A stretch of DNA of 64,000 nucleotides from Blautia pseudococcoides (GTDB lineage: Bacteria; Bacillota; Clostridia; Lachnospirales; Lachnospiraceae), in assembly GCF_001689125.2 (NCBI RefSeq), contig NZ_CP015405.2, positions 3,017,001 to 3,081,000 of the forward strand, in the 5' to 3' direction. Position numbers and translations under genes: made by a program. Below are positions 8,095 to 17,296 of the stretch, piece by piece (the first letter of the stretch is position 1; every line of letters starts with the position of its first letter). Under the pieces are notes generated by a model. The model did not search any database. It was given only the letters and a program-made list of their open reading frames with translations, and had not been told where the DNA came from.

Positions 8095-8580
8095 CTAATC
8101 CAGCATATAGTTTTCCGTGTTTTGTTCTCTTATACCATAAATCCCTTCCAATTCCTCGATTGCCTTTTTCCTATATTTTCCTATCATAGCATGGCTGACA
8201 TTGTATTTACTCATCAACTCCTGCCAGCTCATCTGTCCCAGCACCATATCCTTTAATACCTGGGACTGTCTTCCGCTCAGCCTGTTCATTGCATATTCAA
8301 AAAACTCCACTTCCTCTTTTACCGATTTGTACCGCTCAATCAGATAGTCAAACCAGTCATCATCCAGCCTTTCTTTTACCTGGCGGTAAATGATGGCTGT
8401 CTTTCCTGTCTTATCAGAAATTCCACTGGTCTGCACCTTGTCTCCTTGTGGATGGGAAAAGCACAGACTTTCTATCACGTCATCATATGGCACGCCCTCA
8501 AAGCGGCTAAGTTCAAATTCCAGAATCCCCATATCTCTTTTCCATTTATCATAATCCTTAAACAGTTTTTCCACATCCAT
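8095..8580 (-). CDS. ArpU/sigma-70-like phage late transcription regulator
   Basis: The 161-residue product starts at ATG 8580 (MDVEKLFKDYDKWK) behind GGAGG. The C-terminal part (RLSGRQSQVLKDMVLGQMSWQELMSKYNVSHAMIGKYRKKAIEEL) has the form of a sigma region 4 helix-turn-helix. The middle (YRQVKERLDDDWFDYLIERY) matches the general plan of ArpU/RinA-like regulators that switch on phage late genes. The stop codon is TAG. It sits at the early/late boundary, immediately before the HNH-portal-capsid block, with the GTAGAC repeats between. I infer that it acts there. Confidence 0.75.
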   Translation of the reverse strand: MDVEKLFKDYDKWKRDMGILEFELSRFEGVPYDDVIESLCFSHPQGDKVQTSGISDKTGKTAIIYRQVKERLDDDWFDYLIERYKSVKEEVEFFEYAMNRLSGRQSQVLKDMVLGQMSWQELMSKYNVSHAMIGKYRKKAIEELEGIYGIREQNTENYMLD

Positions 8581-9925
8581 CCTTCCAACCTCCAATTCTC
8601 GCTCTCACCGCATCCACCAGCGCCAACTGCCCGCAGTCCTTTTTCTCCAATGCCTCCATCACCCGCTCATCCAGTGTCTCTTTAGCGATCAGATGATGGA
8701 TGACCACCGTCTTCTTCTGCCCCTGCCGCCACAGTCTTGCGTTCATTTGCTGATACAGTTCTAAAGACCATGTCAGTCCGAACCAGATGAGGGTGGAGCC
8801 TCCAGCCTACAGGTTCAGTCCATGTCCGGCAGAAGCCGGATGAATGACTGCAACAGGGATTTGCCCTGCATTCCACTTCTGGAAATCCTCTACAGTGTCC
8901 AGCACCACCGACCCAAGCCTCTCCCGGATTTTTGCCAAGTCATGCTTATACCAATAAGCAACAAGCACGGGCTTCCCATTCGCCGCTTCCACCAAATCTT
9001 CCAGGGCATCCAGCTTCCGGTCATGTATGTGTTTTACTGCTCCGATCTCATCATAGACCGCCCCGTTTGCCATCTGCATCAGCTTGTTGGACAGTCCGGC
9101 GGCATTTACCGCATCAATATCACCGTCCTCATATGGAACCAGCATGTCTTTCTCAAGCTGATGGTATAGATTCATTTCTTTTTCGCTCATGGCAACCACC
9201 ACCCGGTTATAAATGCATCCCGGCATTTTCAAATAATCCACCGCTTTCATACTGATGCAGATATCTGAAATCAAACCGTAGATTGCTTCCTCCGCTCCCT
9301 CTCTCGGCTTGTAGGAATAAACTATCTCCCTGCTTCGCTTGTCCGGCACAAAGAACCGTTCCCGGTAACCGCCGATAAACCGCCCAAGCCTCTGCCCCAT
9401 ATCCAGAATCCCAATCTCCGCCCACAGGTCAATCAAACCATTGGGAGCAGGTGTTCCCGTCAGCCCCACAATCCGCTTCACGCAGGGCCGTACCTTTTTC
9501 AATGCCTTAAACCGCTTCGCCCGGTGTGATTTGAAAGAAGACAGCTCGTCAATCACCACCATATCAAAATCCCACCCGCCATGTGCCACCAGCCACTCTA
9601 TATTTTCCCGGTTAATGACATATACATTGGCTTTCCGGTTTAATGCCGTTATCCGTTCCCTCTCCGAGCCAAGAACCGCTGACATCACAAGCCCCTGCAG
9701 GTGTTCCCACTTCTTCAATTCCCCCGGCCAGGTATCCCTCGCCACCCGGAGCGGGGCTATTACCAGAACCTTCCTGACCTCAAAGTAATCCAGCAGTAGT
9801 TCCCATATGGCAGTCAGAGTAATGATGGTCTTTCCCAAACCACAATCTAAAAATAAAGCACTGATATTCTGTTTCACAATAAACTCTTTTGCATACTCCT
9901 GATACTTATGTGGAACATATTTCAT
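8558..9925 (-). pseudogene. SNF2/DEAD-type phage helicase interrupted by an in-frame amber codon
   Basis: A replication-module helicase of the SNF2-like superfamily 2. Motif I (CGLGKTIITL), a DEAH-box equivalent (VVIDELSSFKS), motif III (GLTGTPAPN) and the ASAGHGLNL segment (motif V) are present. At 8809-8807 the next codon is TAG where CAG (Gln) is expected. After it the same frame continues for 20 codons (AGGSTLIWFGLTWSLELYQQ) and then QMNARLWRQGQ (motif VI) to the natural TAA at 8558. A single C-to-T change explains it. The truncated product lacks motif VI and should be inactive. Start ATG 9925 follows GGAGGTG and overlaps the VRR-NUC gene by 20 bases. Confidence 0.9.
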
Positions 9926-10187
9926 CCAGTACACCTCCAATCTGTTCCGCCCCATCTATCACATAAACCGAAAAACCCAAAGCTTCCAACTGCCTTCTGC
10001 GTTTCTCCTGCAAAGGCCGGAGCTTCTTTCCCGGAGCCTTCAACTCCACAAACGCCATTTTCTTATCCGGCAACAGGACAATTCTGTCCGGCACCCCATC
10101 CAATCCGGGAGAAACGAACTTCACTGCCATGCCTCCCATCTTTTTCACAGCCATAGCAAACTGTCTTTCAATTACATTTTCCTTCAT
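9906..10187 (-). CDS. VRR-NUC domain nuclease
   Basis: The 93-residue single-domain nuclease has the PD-(D/E)XK layout of VRR-NUC: KFVSPGLDGVPDRIVLLP supplies the metal-binding Asp and MAFVELKAPGKKLRPLQ the E-x-K. Stand-alone VRR-NUC proteins are regular partners of VapE and SNF2 helicases in this type of phage replication module and probably process replication or recombination intermediates. It overlaps the helicase start by 20 bases. Length and motifs are complete. Confidence 0.9.
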   Translation of the reverse strand: MKENVIERQFAMAVKKMGGMAVKFVSPGLDGVPDRIVLLPDKKMAFVELKAPGKKLRPLQEKRRRQLEALGFSVYVIDGAEQIGGVLDEICST

Positions 10188-10227
10188 TTTCTATTACCTG
10201 CTGTTCATAGTAACCTATCTATTTTCA

Positions 10228-10420
10228 GGACAAGCGGACAGGGCGGACAGTGTTTTCCTATATACGCGCATACACATATTACACAGGCACAATCAGCTTC
10301 TTTTCTTATTTTTTAATCCCAATATGGATTTCTTGTCCACTTGTCCAAAACTCCTGCTTTTGCTTATATTTCCTAGCGGACAGCCTATCGGGACATCTCT
10401 GCACTTTGTCCCGCTTGTCC
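10228..10420. repeat. Cluster of nine GGACA/TGTCC motifs
   Basis: Between the VRR-NUC and VapE genes, GGACA occurs at 10228, 10236, 10245, 10378 and 10391, and its complement TGTCC at 10334, 10342, 10407 and 10416. Several copies are spaced 8-9 bp, and a further TGTCC lies just inside the VapE gene. This is far above the density expected by chance in 193 bases. An iteron-type binding site or replication origin is possible. Confidence 0.6.
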
Positions 10421-12766
10421 TCAACTTTTCCGGTAACACCGCTGCCTGCCATAAAGGGGAAAGGTGTCCCGCTCCGCCTTTTCCCAACCTTCAATCTTCT
10501 GCATGATACCGCTAATTTCGTAGGAATCTATCTTTTTCAGAGTGGAAGACTCCCGTCCAAAACACTCACACCAGATTTCCATGTTGCACACTCTGCTGCG
10601 TTTCACAGTACCCTCTCTTTGCATCTCACCAAACTCGCTTCCATTTAAAAAATTCCTGCGGTCATAAAGGCTCATGGCATTCCAATTTTCCGGCAGGAGC
10701 TTTTCAAGATACGTCCTGACCAGACCTTCCCGGTCATCCGTCTCCATGGCTTCCGCCTGTTCTGAGGCTGCCATTGCCGCCACATCCCCTTCTAAGAACA
10801 GTTTTTCACCACCTTTAAAAATTGCCACAGCCTCCGCCCAAATCTGCGTTACTTCTTCCTGTGTAATCTGCCATGGTTTCTTCACGCTCTGCCCGTTCAC
10901 CCGCACCGGCCAGAATCTCCGGTTTCCTGTTATATCTCTTAAAAATCCGCTCTCCGTATTGGTGCTTCCCACAATCACGCATTGCCTTGGATGGCTCTCC
11001 ACATTCAGGCCATAGCTGGCACGGTACTTATCATCCACACGGGATAAAAAGGATTTCACCGTCTCCACATCCGTCTTCTTCATTCCTGCCAATTCTCCCA
11101 ACTCCAGAATCCAATAGCCCTGCAGTTTCTCCGGTCCTGACTTATCCCGCATGTCCGTGAGCGTCAGGCTATCGGAAAACCAGGCTCCCGCCAGCTTTGC
11201 AAACAACGTGGACTTCCCAATCCCCTGGGGACCGTTCAGAATCAGCACACTGTCAAACTTCGCCCCCGGCTGGTAAATCCTTGCTACCGCTGCCGCCAGT
11301 GTTTTCCGTATGACTGCCCTTGTATACTCAGAATCCTCTGCCCCAAGATAATCCGTGAGCAGCGTATTCACCCGTTTTACCCCATCCCAGACCGGAAGCC
11401 CATCCAGATATTCTTTCACCGGATGATATGCCCGCTCCGAAGCCACCGCAAGCAGTGCATCCTTCGTTTTGGACGGGGAATACACGCCATAGCCTTTATT
11501 CAGGTACACTTTCAGGGATGCAAAATCAGAATCATTCCACCCCGGCTTGATCTGCTTCCAGGGCAATTCCTTCCCCGCGTCAATGCCGTCCCGGTGGAGA
11601 TTGAACGCAATGGATTGTAAACGTTCATCATACCTTATGGCTGTCACCAGATTATCCAGCGTATCCTTTACCCTCCCCTGACGGTCCAGTTCCAGAGCAG
11701 ACTGCCATTCTTCCTGTGAAAACTCTGCCTGTGCTGATTCCTCCCGTTCCCTCATCAACTGGCGTTTCACCTTCTCATCACTTACTACAAATTCACTCAT
11801 TGCCTTAAAAGAAGACAGCTTTGCAGGGTCTGTATCCTTGGATGAGTGGCTGTCCAGTTCCCCGAATTTATGAATGCGCACCATGTCAAAAGCATTCATC
11901 AGCTTCCCGCAGGCCGGGTCTGTGGCATGATGAGAATAGGCAAACTTCCCCTCATAGACCACCACACCCGCCTGGGAATCCGCCGGGATATAATCAAATC
12001 TTCCCGGCATGGCACTTGGCTGGTACACCTCCGGCAGAAAAGCGGCAACCGCCTCTTCAATGCCATAGGTCCGGCAGAACGCCCCAATCACCCCATCCTT
12101 TTCCAGCGGGTCCGCCTGTTTCTTCATCTCCCTCTGCACCACTGCCTGCTGGCGGCTGCTCACCGGCCACTCCGAAGAATCCTTCCAATCCTTATATCTT
12201 GCCAGCACCTGATCCGGGTTCAGGATTTCCCCCTCAATGTCCCGGAACACAAACTCCCCGTCTGCAGAAGTTGACGGCCAGTACATCAGCCTGGACGGTT
12301 CATAGGTGGTATCGTCAAACAGCTCCATGCCGATATCTTCTGCCACCTTCCTCGCCACTGCAACATATTCATCTGGCGTGACTGTTCTAGACAACGGGAT
12401 AATCAGCCGGAGCCTTGGACTCTCCGGCGTGTGCTTATGGGTGGAATAGATAAGGCAACGGAAATCAAAAAACAGTTCTATCTGCTCCGGGATATCCACT
12501 GTGGCATAATCCATATCCAATGTGAGGGCAGACCGGAACACCACGCAGTCCTTCTTCCTCCTGCCGCCTTTCAGCTTCCCCAGCACAAAGCCACCCACAT
12601 CCTTGATGTTATCCTGTTTTGTTTTTGATAGCTTCCGGTACTGCCCCACCGTCTCCGAAGTACGGATGGTGGTGGAGATACGCCCTATAAATTCCTCAAG
12701 TTCCATCTCCCTGCCGTTCCACTGCTTCTCCATCCGTGAGTTCCCTGTTGAAATAAACAGCTTCAT
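10421..12766 (-). CDS. VapE-type primase/helicase (virulence-associated E family)
   Basis: Phage replication initiator-helicase. The 781-residue product starts at ATG 12766 (MKLFISTGNS) behind GGAGG. The N-terminal third resembles archaeo-eukaryotic primase/prim-pol domains (LTLDMDYATV, CLIYSTHKHTPESPRLRLIIPL). A VapE/D5-like P-loop ATPase follows with Walker A NGPQGIGKSTLFAKL and ELGELAGMKK as the acidic Walker B region, then GSTNTESGFLRDITGNRRFWPV, a highly conserved sensor segment. It lies directly downstream of the DNA polymerase (13-base gap), and its ribosome site overlaps the polymerase TAG stop. Confidence 0.92.
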   Translation of the reverse strand: MKLFISTGNSRMEKQWNGREMELEEFIGRISTTIRTSETVGQYRKLSKTKQDNIKDVGGFVLGKLKGGRRKKDCVVFRSALTLDMDYATVDIPEQIELFFDFRCLIYSTHKHTPESPRLRLIIPLSRTVTPDEYVAVARKVAEDIGMELFDDTTYEPSRLMYWPSTSADGEFVFRDIEGEILNPDQVLARYKDWKDSSEWPVSSRQQAVVQREMKKQADPLEKDGVIGAFCRTYGIEEAVAAFLPEVYQPSAMPGRFDYIPADSQAGVVVYEGKFAYSHHATDPACGKLMNAFDMVRIHKFGELDSHSSKDTDPAKLSSFKAMSEFVVSDEKVKRQLMREREESAQAEFSQEEWQSALELDRQGRVKDTLDNLVTAIRYDERLQSIAFNLHRDGIDAGKELPWKQIKPGWNDSDFASLKVYLNKGYGVYSPSKTKDALLAVASERAYHPVKEYLDGLPVWDGVKRVNTLLTDYLGAEDSEYTRAVIRKTLAAAVARIYQPGAKFDSVLILNGPQGIGKSTLFAKLAGAWFSDSLTLTDMRDKSGPEKLQGYWILELGELAGMKKTDVETVKSFLSRVDDKYRASYGLNVESHPRQCVIVGSTNTESGFLRDITGNRRFWPVRVNGQSVKKPWQITQEEVTQIWAEAVAIFKGGEKLFLEGDVAAMAASEQAEAMETDDREGLVRTYLEKLLPENWNAMSLYDRRNFLNGSEFGEMQREGTVKRSRVCNMEIWCECFGRESSTLKKIDSYEISGIMQKIEGWEKAERDTFPLYGRQRCYRKS

Positions 12767-12779
12767 GTTCCTCTGCCTC

Positions 12780-14720
12780 CTATTCCTTTTTATAAAAAGC
12801 GCACTCATAGCCGTCTGCCCGGAGCGGCAGCCCATCCGCCCACTCTGGTTGTACGGTCATGACCGCACACATCTCCTCCACGGAACCATACCCCTCCGGC
12901 ATCTCCGCTATAATCTCGTCATGGCAGTGCATGACAATGGAATAGCCTTTTTCCTCCACCCGGAGCATGGCTTCCGCCAGCAAATCCCTTGCCGTCCCCT
13001 GCACGATGTTCTCCACCAACTTCGGACCGTAAGTCTCTATCCGGCTCCATTTCTTGTTCTCCGTAATTCCCTCATAGGTCAGCCCGTTCCTGCCAAACTT
13101 ATTCAATGCCATCCTGGGCTTCACATAGGACAGTTTCCTACCTGATGGCAGCTCCACAAACAGAATCCCGCTTTTATATTCAAAGGTGATTCTCCCTACC
13201 CTTGTTTTCTTTTTCTCTGTTACTGCTTTTACTGCCGCCGCATCCACATCCCACCAGAACTGTGTGATATGTGGATTGGCACTTCTCCAGGTGGATACCA
13301 GCGGAGCCAGTTCCTCTTCTGCCAGCCCCATATCCAAAGCACCCATGGAAGTCAGCGCACCTACAGAACCTCCGTATCCCAAAGCCAGTTCTGAAATTTT
13401 TCCCTTCTGCCGGAGCGGCGAGCCTTTCGTCACTTCTTCAATTGGCACTTGGAACATGGCAGATGCCGAAGCCTCATAGATTTTCCCATGGGAAGCAAAC
13501 ACATCCAACCTCCACTTCTCACCTGGCAGCCATGCCAACACCCTTGCTTCAATGGCAGAAAAATCTGCCACAACAAATCGGTATCCCGGTTTTGGGATAA
13601 AAGCGGTACGGATAAGCTCCGACAGCACATTCGGCGTGGAATCATAAAGCAGTTCCACATCCTCAAACCTCCCCTGCTTTACAAGGCTCCTGGCAAGTTC
13701 CAAATCCGGGATATGGTTCTGTGGCAGATTCTGCACCTGCACCAGCCTCCCGGCCCACCGGCCTGTCCTGTTGGCTCCATAAAACTGCAATAAGCCATGC
13801 ACCCGCCCGTCTGAACAGACAGACCGCTCCATAGCCTCATACTTCTTCACAGAAGTCTTTGCCATGAGAAGCCGAAGCCTTAAAAGCTCCTGCACCTCCC
13901 CGTCTGATTCTTCAATCAGCCCGGCCACTGCTTTTTTTGACATGCTTTCCATCTCCACGCCGTTCTCCTCCAGCCATGACTTTATCTGCACCACCGAATT
14001 GGGATTTTCCAGCCCGGTCAGTTCATATGCCCGTTTCGTCACGATATCCTTATAAAGCAGGTCGCAGGATACCGCCTGCTGTACCAGTTCCCTGTCCACC
14101 AAAACACCCCTGTCATTGATTTTCTGGTCCAGACAGTACAGTTCCATCTCACCTTCAGAAATCGGAAAATGCTGCAGTTTTCTCCGTATTCCCTTCTCCA
14201 CATCCACGTCCCGGATGCAGTAGTTCTTAAATATTTCCCACTTCTCTGGCGCATGGCAGGGCAGGTTCCGTGTTCTCCCACCATTGGCTTTTGTGGGCTT
14301 GCACGGTACACAAAAATACCGGATTAGCTCCTTCCCCTCTTTCATCTTCTGCTGTTCCAATCCAAGCACCACCCCAACGTCCTCCAAGGAACGGGGCAAT
14401 GCCAGCATGGCCGCCTGTACCGCGCTGCAATGCCAGTTCTCTGGAGATAGCTGTCTTCCAAAGTGCTTAGAAAGACAAATCCGCTCAAAATTTGCATTAA
14501 ATGCCGTCTTTACCACACCTTCATCAAATACAGCCTCTGTCACCTCTTCTGGCAGTTCCTCTCCCTGCGCCAGATCTATCACCTGCGTTTTCCCTCCATC
14601 AAAGGAATAGGCAAACAGCAGGACCTCAAAAGCAGGGCCGTCCGCATAAGCGTAAACCCCGCATTTAATCAAATCCACATCGCTGTATGTCTCAATGTCT
14701 ATTTCTAAAATCCTTCCCAT
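12780..14720 (-). CDS. Phage family A DNA polymerase
   Basis: Replicative polymerase of the Pol I family with a 3'-5' exonuclease domain and no 5' nuclease. The exonuclease begins with LEIDIETYSD (acidic pair) and includes NANFE (exo II region) and NYCIRDVDVE (exo III). Polymerase motif A is VVADFSAIEARVLAW, motif B is LRQKGKISELALGYGG and motif C is VMHCHDEIIAE. At 646 residues it is full length. The stop is TAG and lies inside the ribosome site of the VapE gene. That is a clear case of TAG used as a real stop in this prophage. Confidence 0.95.
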   Translation of the reverse strand: MGRILEIDIETYSDVDLIKCGVYAYADGPAFEVLLFAYSFDGGKTQVIDLAQGEELPEEVTEAVFDEGVVKTAFNANFERICLSKHFGRQLSPENWHCSAVQAAMLALPRSLEDVGVVLGLEQQKMKEGKELIRYFCVPCKPTKANGGRTRNLPCHAPEKWEIFKNYCIRDVDVEKGIRRKLQHFPISEGEMELYCLDQKINDRGVLVDRELVQQAVSCDLLYKDIVTKRAYELTGLENPNSVVQIKSWLEENGVEMESMSKKAVAGLIEESDGEVQELLRLRLLMAKTSVKKYEAMERSVCSDGRVHGLLQFYGANRTGRWAGRLVQVQNLPQNHIPDLELARSLVKQGRFEDVELLYDSTPNVLSELIRTAFIPKPGYRFVVADFSAIEARVLAWLPGEKWRLDVFASHGKIYEASASAMFQVPIEEVTKGSPLRQKGKISELALGYGGSVGALTSMGALDMGLAEEELAPLVSTWRSANPHITQFWWDVDAAAVKAVTEKKKTRVGRITFEYKSGILFVELPSGRKLSYVKPRMALNKFGRNGLTYEGITENKKWSRIETYGPKLVENIVQGTARDLLAEAMLRVEEKGYSIVMHCHDEIIAEMPEGYGSVEEMCAVMTVQPEWADGLPLRADGYECAFYKKE

Positions 14721-14783
14721 GACAGAACTCCTTTCCTCCGCATTTTGAATAACGGGCAGCGGTCACCCGCCGCCCTGTTCTCA

Positions 14784-15338
14784 TTATCCAAGAAAATCTT
14801 CCTCATCTGCTATTGCATCAAAATCCTCATCCGCATTGCTCCTGCCACCCAGGGATTCCCCATCACGCAGTTTCTGGATATTCCCCAGCCCCGCCGCAAT
14901 CCCACGGTTTCCGTTATTGTTAAACCCATAAAAATTCATACTAATCCTGCCATAACACCCGGAATACACTTCTGACTGCTCAAGAATGGGCTGCACGTTC
15001 TTATCCACCACCTGTGGGGCCTGCCTACTATTGGCATTTAAGAAATAACTGTCCGCATAGGCTTCATCCTCCGGGCGGTCAATGTCCCCGTCACGGAGCG
15101 GCAGTTTCAGATTGGCCGGAACCTTTCCGCCCCATTTGGAATCGGAATCCTTCTTCGCCTGCTCAATCGCCCTCTTAATCTTCTCCACAGTCTCCGCATC
15201 CGATTTTGGGATGATGGCTGACACCGAATACTTCGGGTCTCCCCCGTTCACTGCATTTGGCTCCCAGCAATGCAGGTAAGAAAACCTGCAGGGTACAATC
15301 ACTTTTGTTACATTTACATTCGCATTCTCATTTCCCAT
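14784..15338 (-). CDS. DUF2815 family phage protein (probable ssDNA-binding protein)
   Basis: The 184-residue product belongs to the DUF2815 family: VIVPCRFSYLHCWEPN near the N terminus, KYSVSAIIPKSD, a PLRDGD segment and a GCYGRISMNFYGFNN core. The C terminus is very acidic (DEDFDAIADEEDFLG), as in T7 gp2.5-like single-stranded DNA-binding proteins. It sits between the DUF2800 and polymerase genes, the usual place. I infer single-strand binding in replication from the acidic tail and the context. Confidence 0.85.
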   Translation of the reverse strand: MGNENANVNVTKVIVPCRFSYLHCWEPNAVNGGDPKYSVSAIIPKSDAETVEKIKRAIEQAKKDSDSKWGGKVPANLKLPLRDGDIDRPEDEAYADSYFLNANSRQAPQVVDKNVQPILEQSEVYSGCYGRISMNFYGFNNNGNRGIAAGLGNIQKLRDGESLGGRSNADEDFDAIADEEDFLG

Positions 15339-15339
15339 C

Positions 15340-16476
15340 TTATTCTGCCTCCTTAAAATCCGCCTCTGCGGTTGCCGTTTCTACTGCCTGCCTCTTATCC
15401 GATTCCGTCACCAGGGTAATCTTGCCCTGTGGCTTGTACACCAGCTTCCCAAGTACCTCCGCAAACTTCTTCTTGCCCATCAGCTTCTCCATCTCCGTGA
15501 TGCCCACCAGCGTACTTTTATAAATATCCGTGTACCCGGCAGCCTTTACCGCCTCCGCCACTTCCTCCTCATCCGTATACTTACGGTTGCTCCGGCCTTC
15601 CACCAGCTTGAAGCCTGCCCACTGCTTCCCATGGGTGATTGCCTCATCCATGGCAAAGGCATACACATCTGCCGCCCACTTGGCAAGGTCATCCGCAACT
15701 TTCAAAACTTCCGCAATCTCCTTATCCGACAGTAGCGCCGGAGGCCGAAACTCCATCTGTGCCAACTTCAGGTACTCCTCCGCCCTTGCCCTGCAGGTAT
15801 TCTTCGCCTTGCAGAAACGGCACCAGGAGCCGCACCGGAATTCTCCCTCACCATTAATGGCAAGCGCAGCCTTCGGCTTCAATTCCTTCTCCACCCAGCC
15901 CATCAGTTCAGAAACAGAAATCTCCCAGGTGCTGATGCTCTCCAGTCTCGGCTGGTAAATGGTCATCCGCACCGTATCAATATCATAAATGGCATCAAAC
16001 AGTTCCAAGGCTCCCAGCCCGTACAGCATCATCTGCGGGTTCCGCTCCGCCTCCACTGCCACGCCTTTTCCATATTTCAGGTCAATGACTGTTAAAACCC
16101 CGTCCGCAACAATCACCAAATCTCCGGTTCCAAACGCTTCCGGTACATAGGTTGAATAATCCAGATGCTGCTCGATTAGCACCACCGGGTCTTTGCAGTT
16201 CTGCTTCGCCAGTTCAATTTGCTCCATGGCATAAGCCACATACCCATCCGTGCATTCTTCCATCTCGTCACACTGATAATCCGATACCGGGCGTTTGGAA
16301 CGCCGTTTCAGCATCCGCTTCAGCTTATGCTCCGCCAAAGCATGGGCGGCAGTTCCTTCCTCCGCATACACGCTTCCCGTATCTTCTGTGAACTGCTCCT
16401 CCAGCCTTGCGGACGGCGTACAGTTCAGCCACCGCTTAGATGAAGAAGCAGACAACAGCGCATGTCTCCCCATCAC
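15340..16476 (-). CDS. DUF2800 family protein (PD-(D/E)XK nuclease-like)
   Basis: The 378-residue product is a RecB/Cas4-like nuclease family member common in Firmicutes phages. It opens with RHALLSASSSKRWLNCTPSARLEE, followed by EEGTAAHALAEHKL. The putative catalytic part is ADGVLTVIDLKYGKGVAVEAERNPQ (D...D-L-K). Four cysteines (CGSWCRFCKAKNTC) suit an iron-sulfur or zinc site. The start at 16476 or 16473 overlaps the upstream gene by 4 bases or 1. It probably acts in recombination with DUF2815. Confidence 0.87.
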   Translation of the reverse strand: MMGRHALLSASSSKRWLNCTPSARLEEQFTEDTGSVYAEEGTAAHALAEHKLKRMLKRRSKRPVSDYQCDEMEECTDGYVAYAMEQIELAKQNCKDPVVLIEQHLDYSTYVPEAFGTGDLVIVADGVLTVIDLKYGKGVAVEAERNPQMMLYGLGALELFDAIYDIDTVRMTIYQPRLESISTWEISVSELMGWVEKELKPKAALAINGEGEFRCGSWCRFCKAKNTCRARAEEYLKLAQMEFRPPALLSDKEIAEVLKVADDLAKWAADVYAFAMDEAITHGKQWAGFKLVEGRSNRKYTDEEEVAEAVKAAGYTDIYKSTLVGITEMEKLMGKKKFAEVLGKLVYKPQGKITLVTESDKRQAVETATAEADFKEAE

Positions 16477-16790
16477 AGCACCTTCGCTTCCGCAAGCAGC
16501 GCCGGATAATCCTTTTCCTCCACGGCAGACAGCTTTTCCACCCCATATTTTCCCAGCAGCCCCTTGATTTCCTTAGACTTCCCCTGTTGTGACTTCTCCG
16601 CCAGCACCGCGCGGATATCCTCCACAGCCACCTTCTGTTCCTTTTTTTTCTTATCTGCTATTCCCGTCTCTGTTTTGCTCTCCTGTTTCGTCTCCGCCTT
16701 TGCTTCTTCCACAGCCTGTTCTGCCAGCTCCCGCAGGCTCTCCGCAACCAAAGCAAACCCGTCCGCCATCTTCAACAATTCACTTCCCAT
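16473..16790 (-). CDS. Small phage protein upstream of DUF2800
   Basis: The 105-residue protein has a charged middle (KAETKQESKTETGIADKKKKEQK) between a helical N terminus (LLKMADGFALVAESLRELAEQAVEEA) and a C-terminal segment DIRAVLAEKSQQGKSKEIKGLLGKYG...YPALLAEAKVL that looks like a small helical fold. Similar short proteins precede DUF2800 genes in related prophages, some with uninformative 'rRNA biogenesis' labels. Function unknown. The ATG directly follows the TAG stop of the gene upstream (TAGATG). Confidence 0.72.
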   Translation of the reverse strand: MGSELLKMADGFALVAESLRELAEQAVEEAKAETKQESKTETGIADKKKKEQKVAVEDIRAVLAEKSQQGKSKEIKGLLGKYGVEKLSAVEEKDYPALLAEAKVL

Positions 16791-17174
16791 CTAAAACTCC
16801 TCCATTTCTTCCAGCTTCTCAATCAGTTCCTCGGAGAACATGGTACAGCGCAATAAATCCTCCCCAATCTCCCTTGCGTCAAAATACTTTGCCCTGCCGC
16901 CGTACTCCCGGCAGGCTTCTTCCATTCGTTTCTTTTTTTCCGCATCTGTCTCATTCCCAAACACCCATATTTCATCCATCTATTTTGCCAGACGGGAAAT
17001 TAAAAGATGCTCCACCGCCCCGCCAAGCTCATCCGGGAACATTCCGTGGAAGTTCAGATAGGCACTGACCGGGATAACACCCTTATGCGCCGCATAACGG
17101 CAATACTCCTGCGCCCTCGCCCAGTCATTCTCCTCATTTCCTGTCAACTTTGTCACAACCATCGCCAGTTTCAT
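16791..17174 (-). pseudogene. DUF4406-like phage gene split by an in-frame TAG
   Basis: Two abutting frames read as one protein. The first (17174 to 16980) encodes MKLAMVVTKLTG...EEYCRY-type helix then VIPVSAYLNFHGMF, ending LLISRLAK. After TAG (16982-16980) the same frame continues MDEIWVFGNE... to TAG at 16793-16791. In intact relatives of this nucleotide-hydrolase-like family, the pattern helix-(C/M)DE-(V/I/L)-WVFG is continuous. A CAG-to-TAG change is the simplest explanation. The second half could still be translated by reinitiation at the adjoining ATG. An alternative is two genuinely separate, tightly coupled genes. Confidence 0.65.
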
Positions 17175-17296
17175 ACCCCACTGTCTCCTTCCGCATCTTC
17201 CTTAAACCAGATGTGGATGCCATGCTCCACAGCAAACCGTATTTCCTGTTCCATGCCCTCGGTAGCCTCCCCGAACACCCAAATTCCATTCCTCAT
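17171..17296 (-). CDS. 41-residue protein resembling the C-terminal half of a DUF4406-like protein
   Basis: Starts at ATG 17296 with GGAG six bases upstream and overlaps the next gene by ATGA, so translation looks real. The segment NGIWVFGEATEGMEQEIRFA resembles the second half of the neighbouring split gene (DEIWVFGNE...), suggesting a partial paralogue that lost its N-terminal half. It overlaps another small frame (17202-17459) in a different phase. Confidence 0.45.
   Translation of the reverse strand: MRNGIWVFGEATEGMEQEIRFAVEHGIHIWFKEDAEGDSGV

Noticed and set aside
8807..16982. Use of a recoded genetic code (TAG read as Gln) by the prophage
   Set aside because: The DNA polymerase (stop at 12782), the ArpU-like gene (8097) and the second half of the split gene (16793) all end in TAG at natural gene ends, with the next ribosome site or start codon right there. 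Reading TAG as Gln would join unrelated genes. Two isolated nonsense changes are the simpler view.
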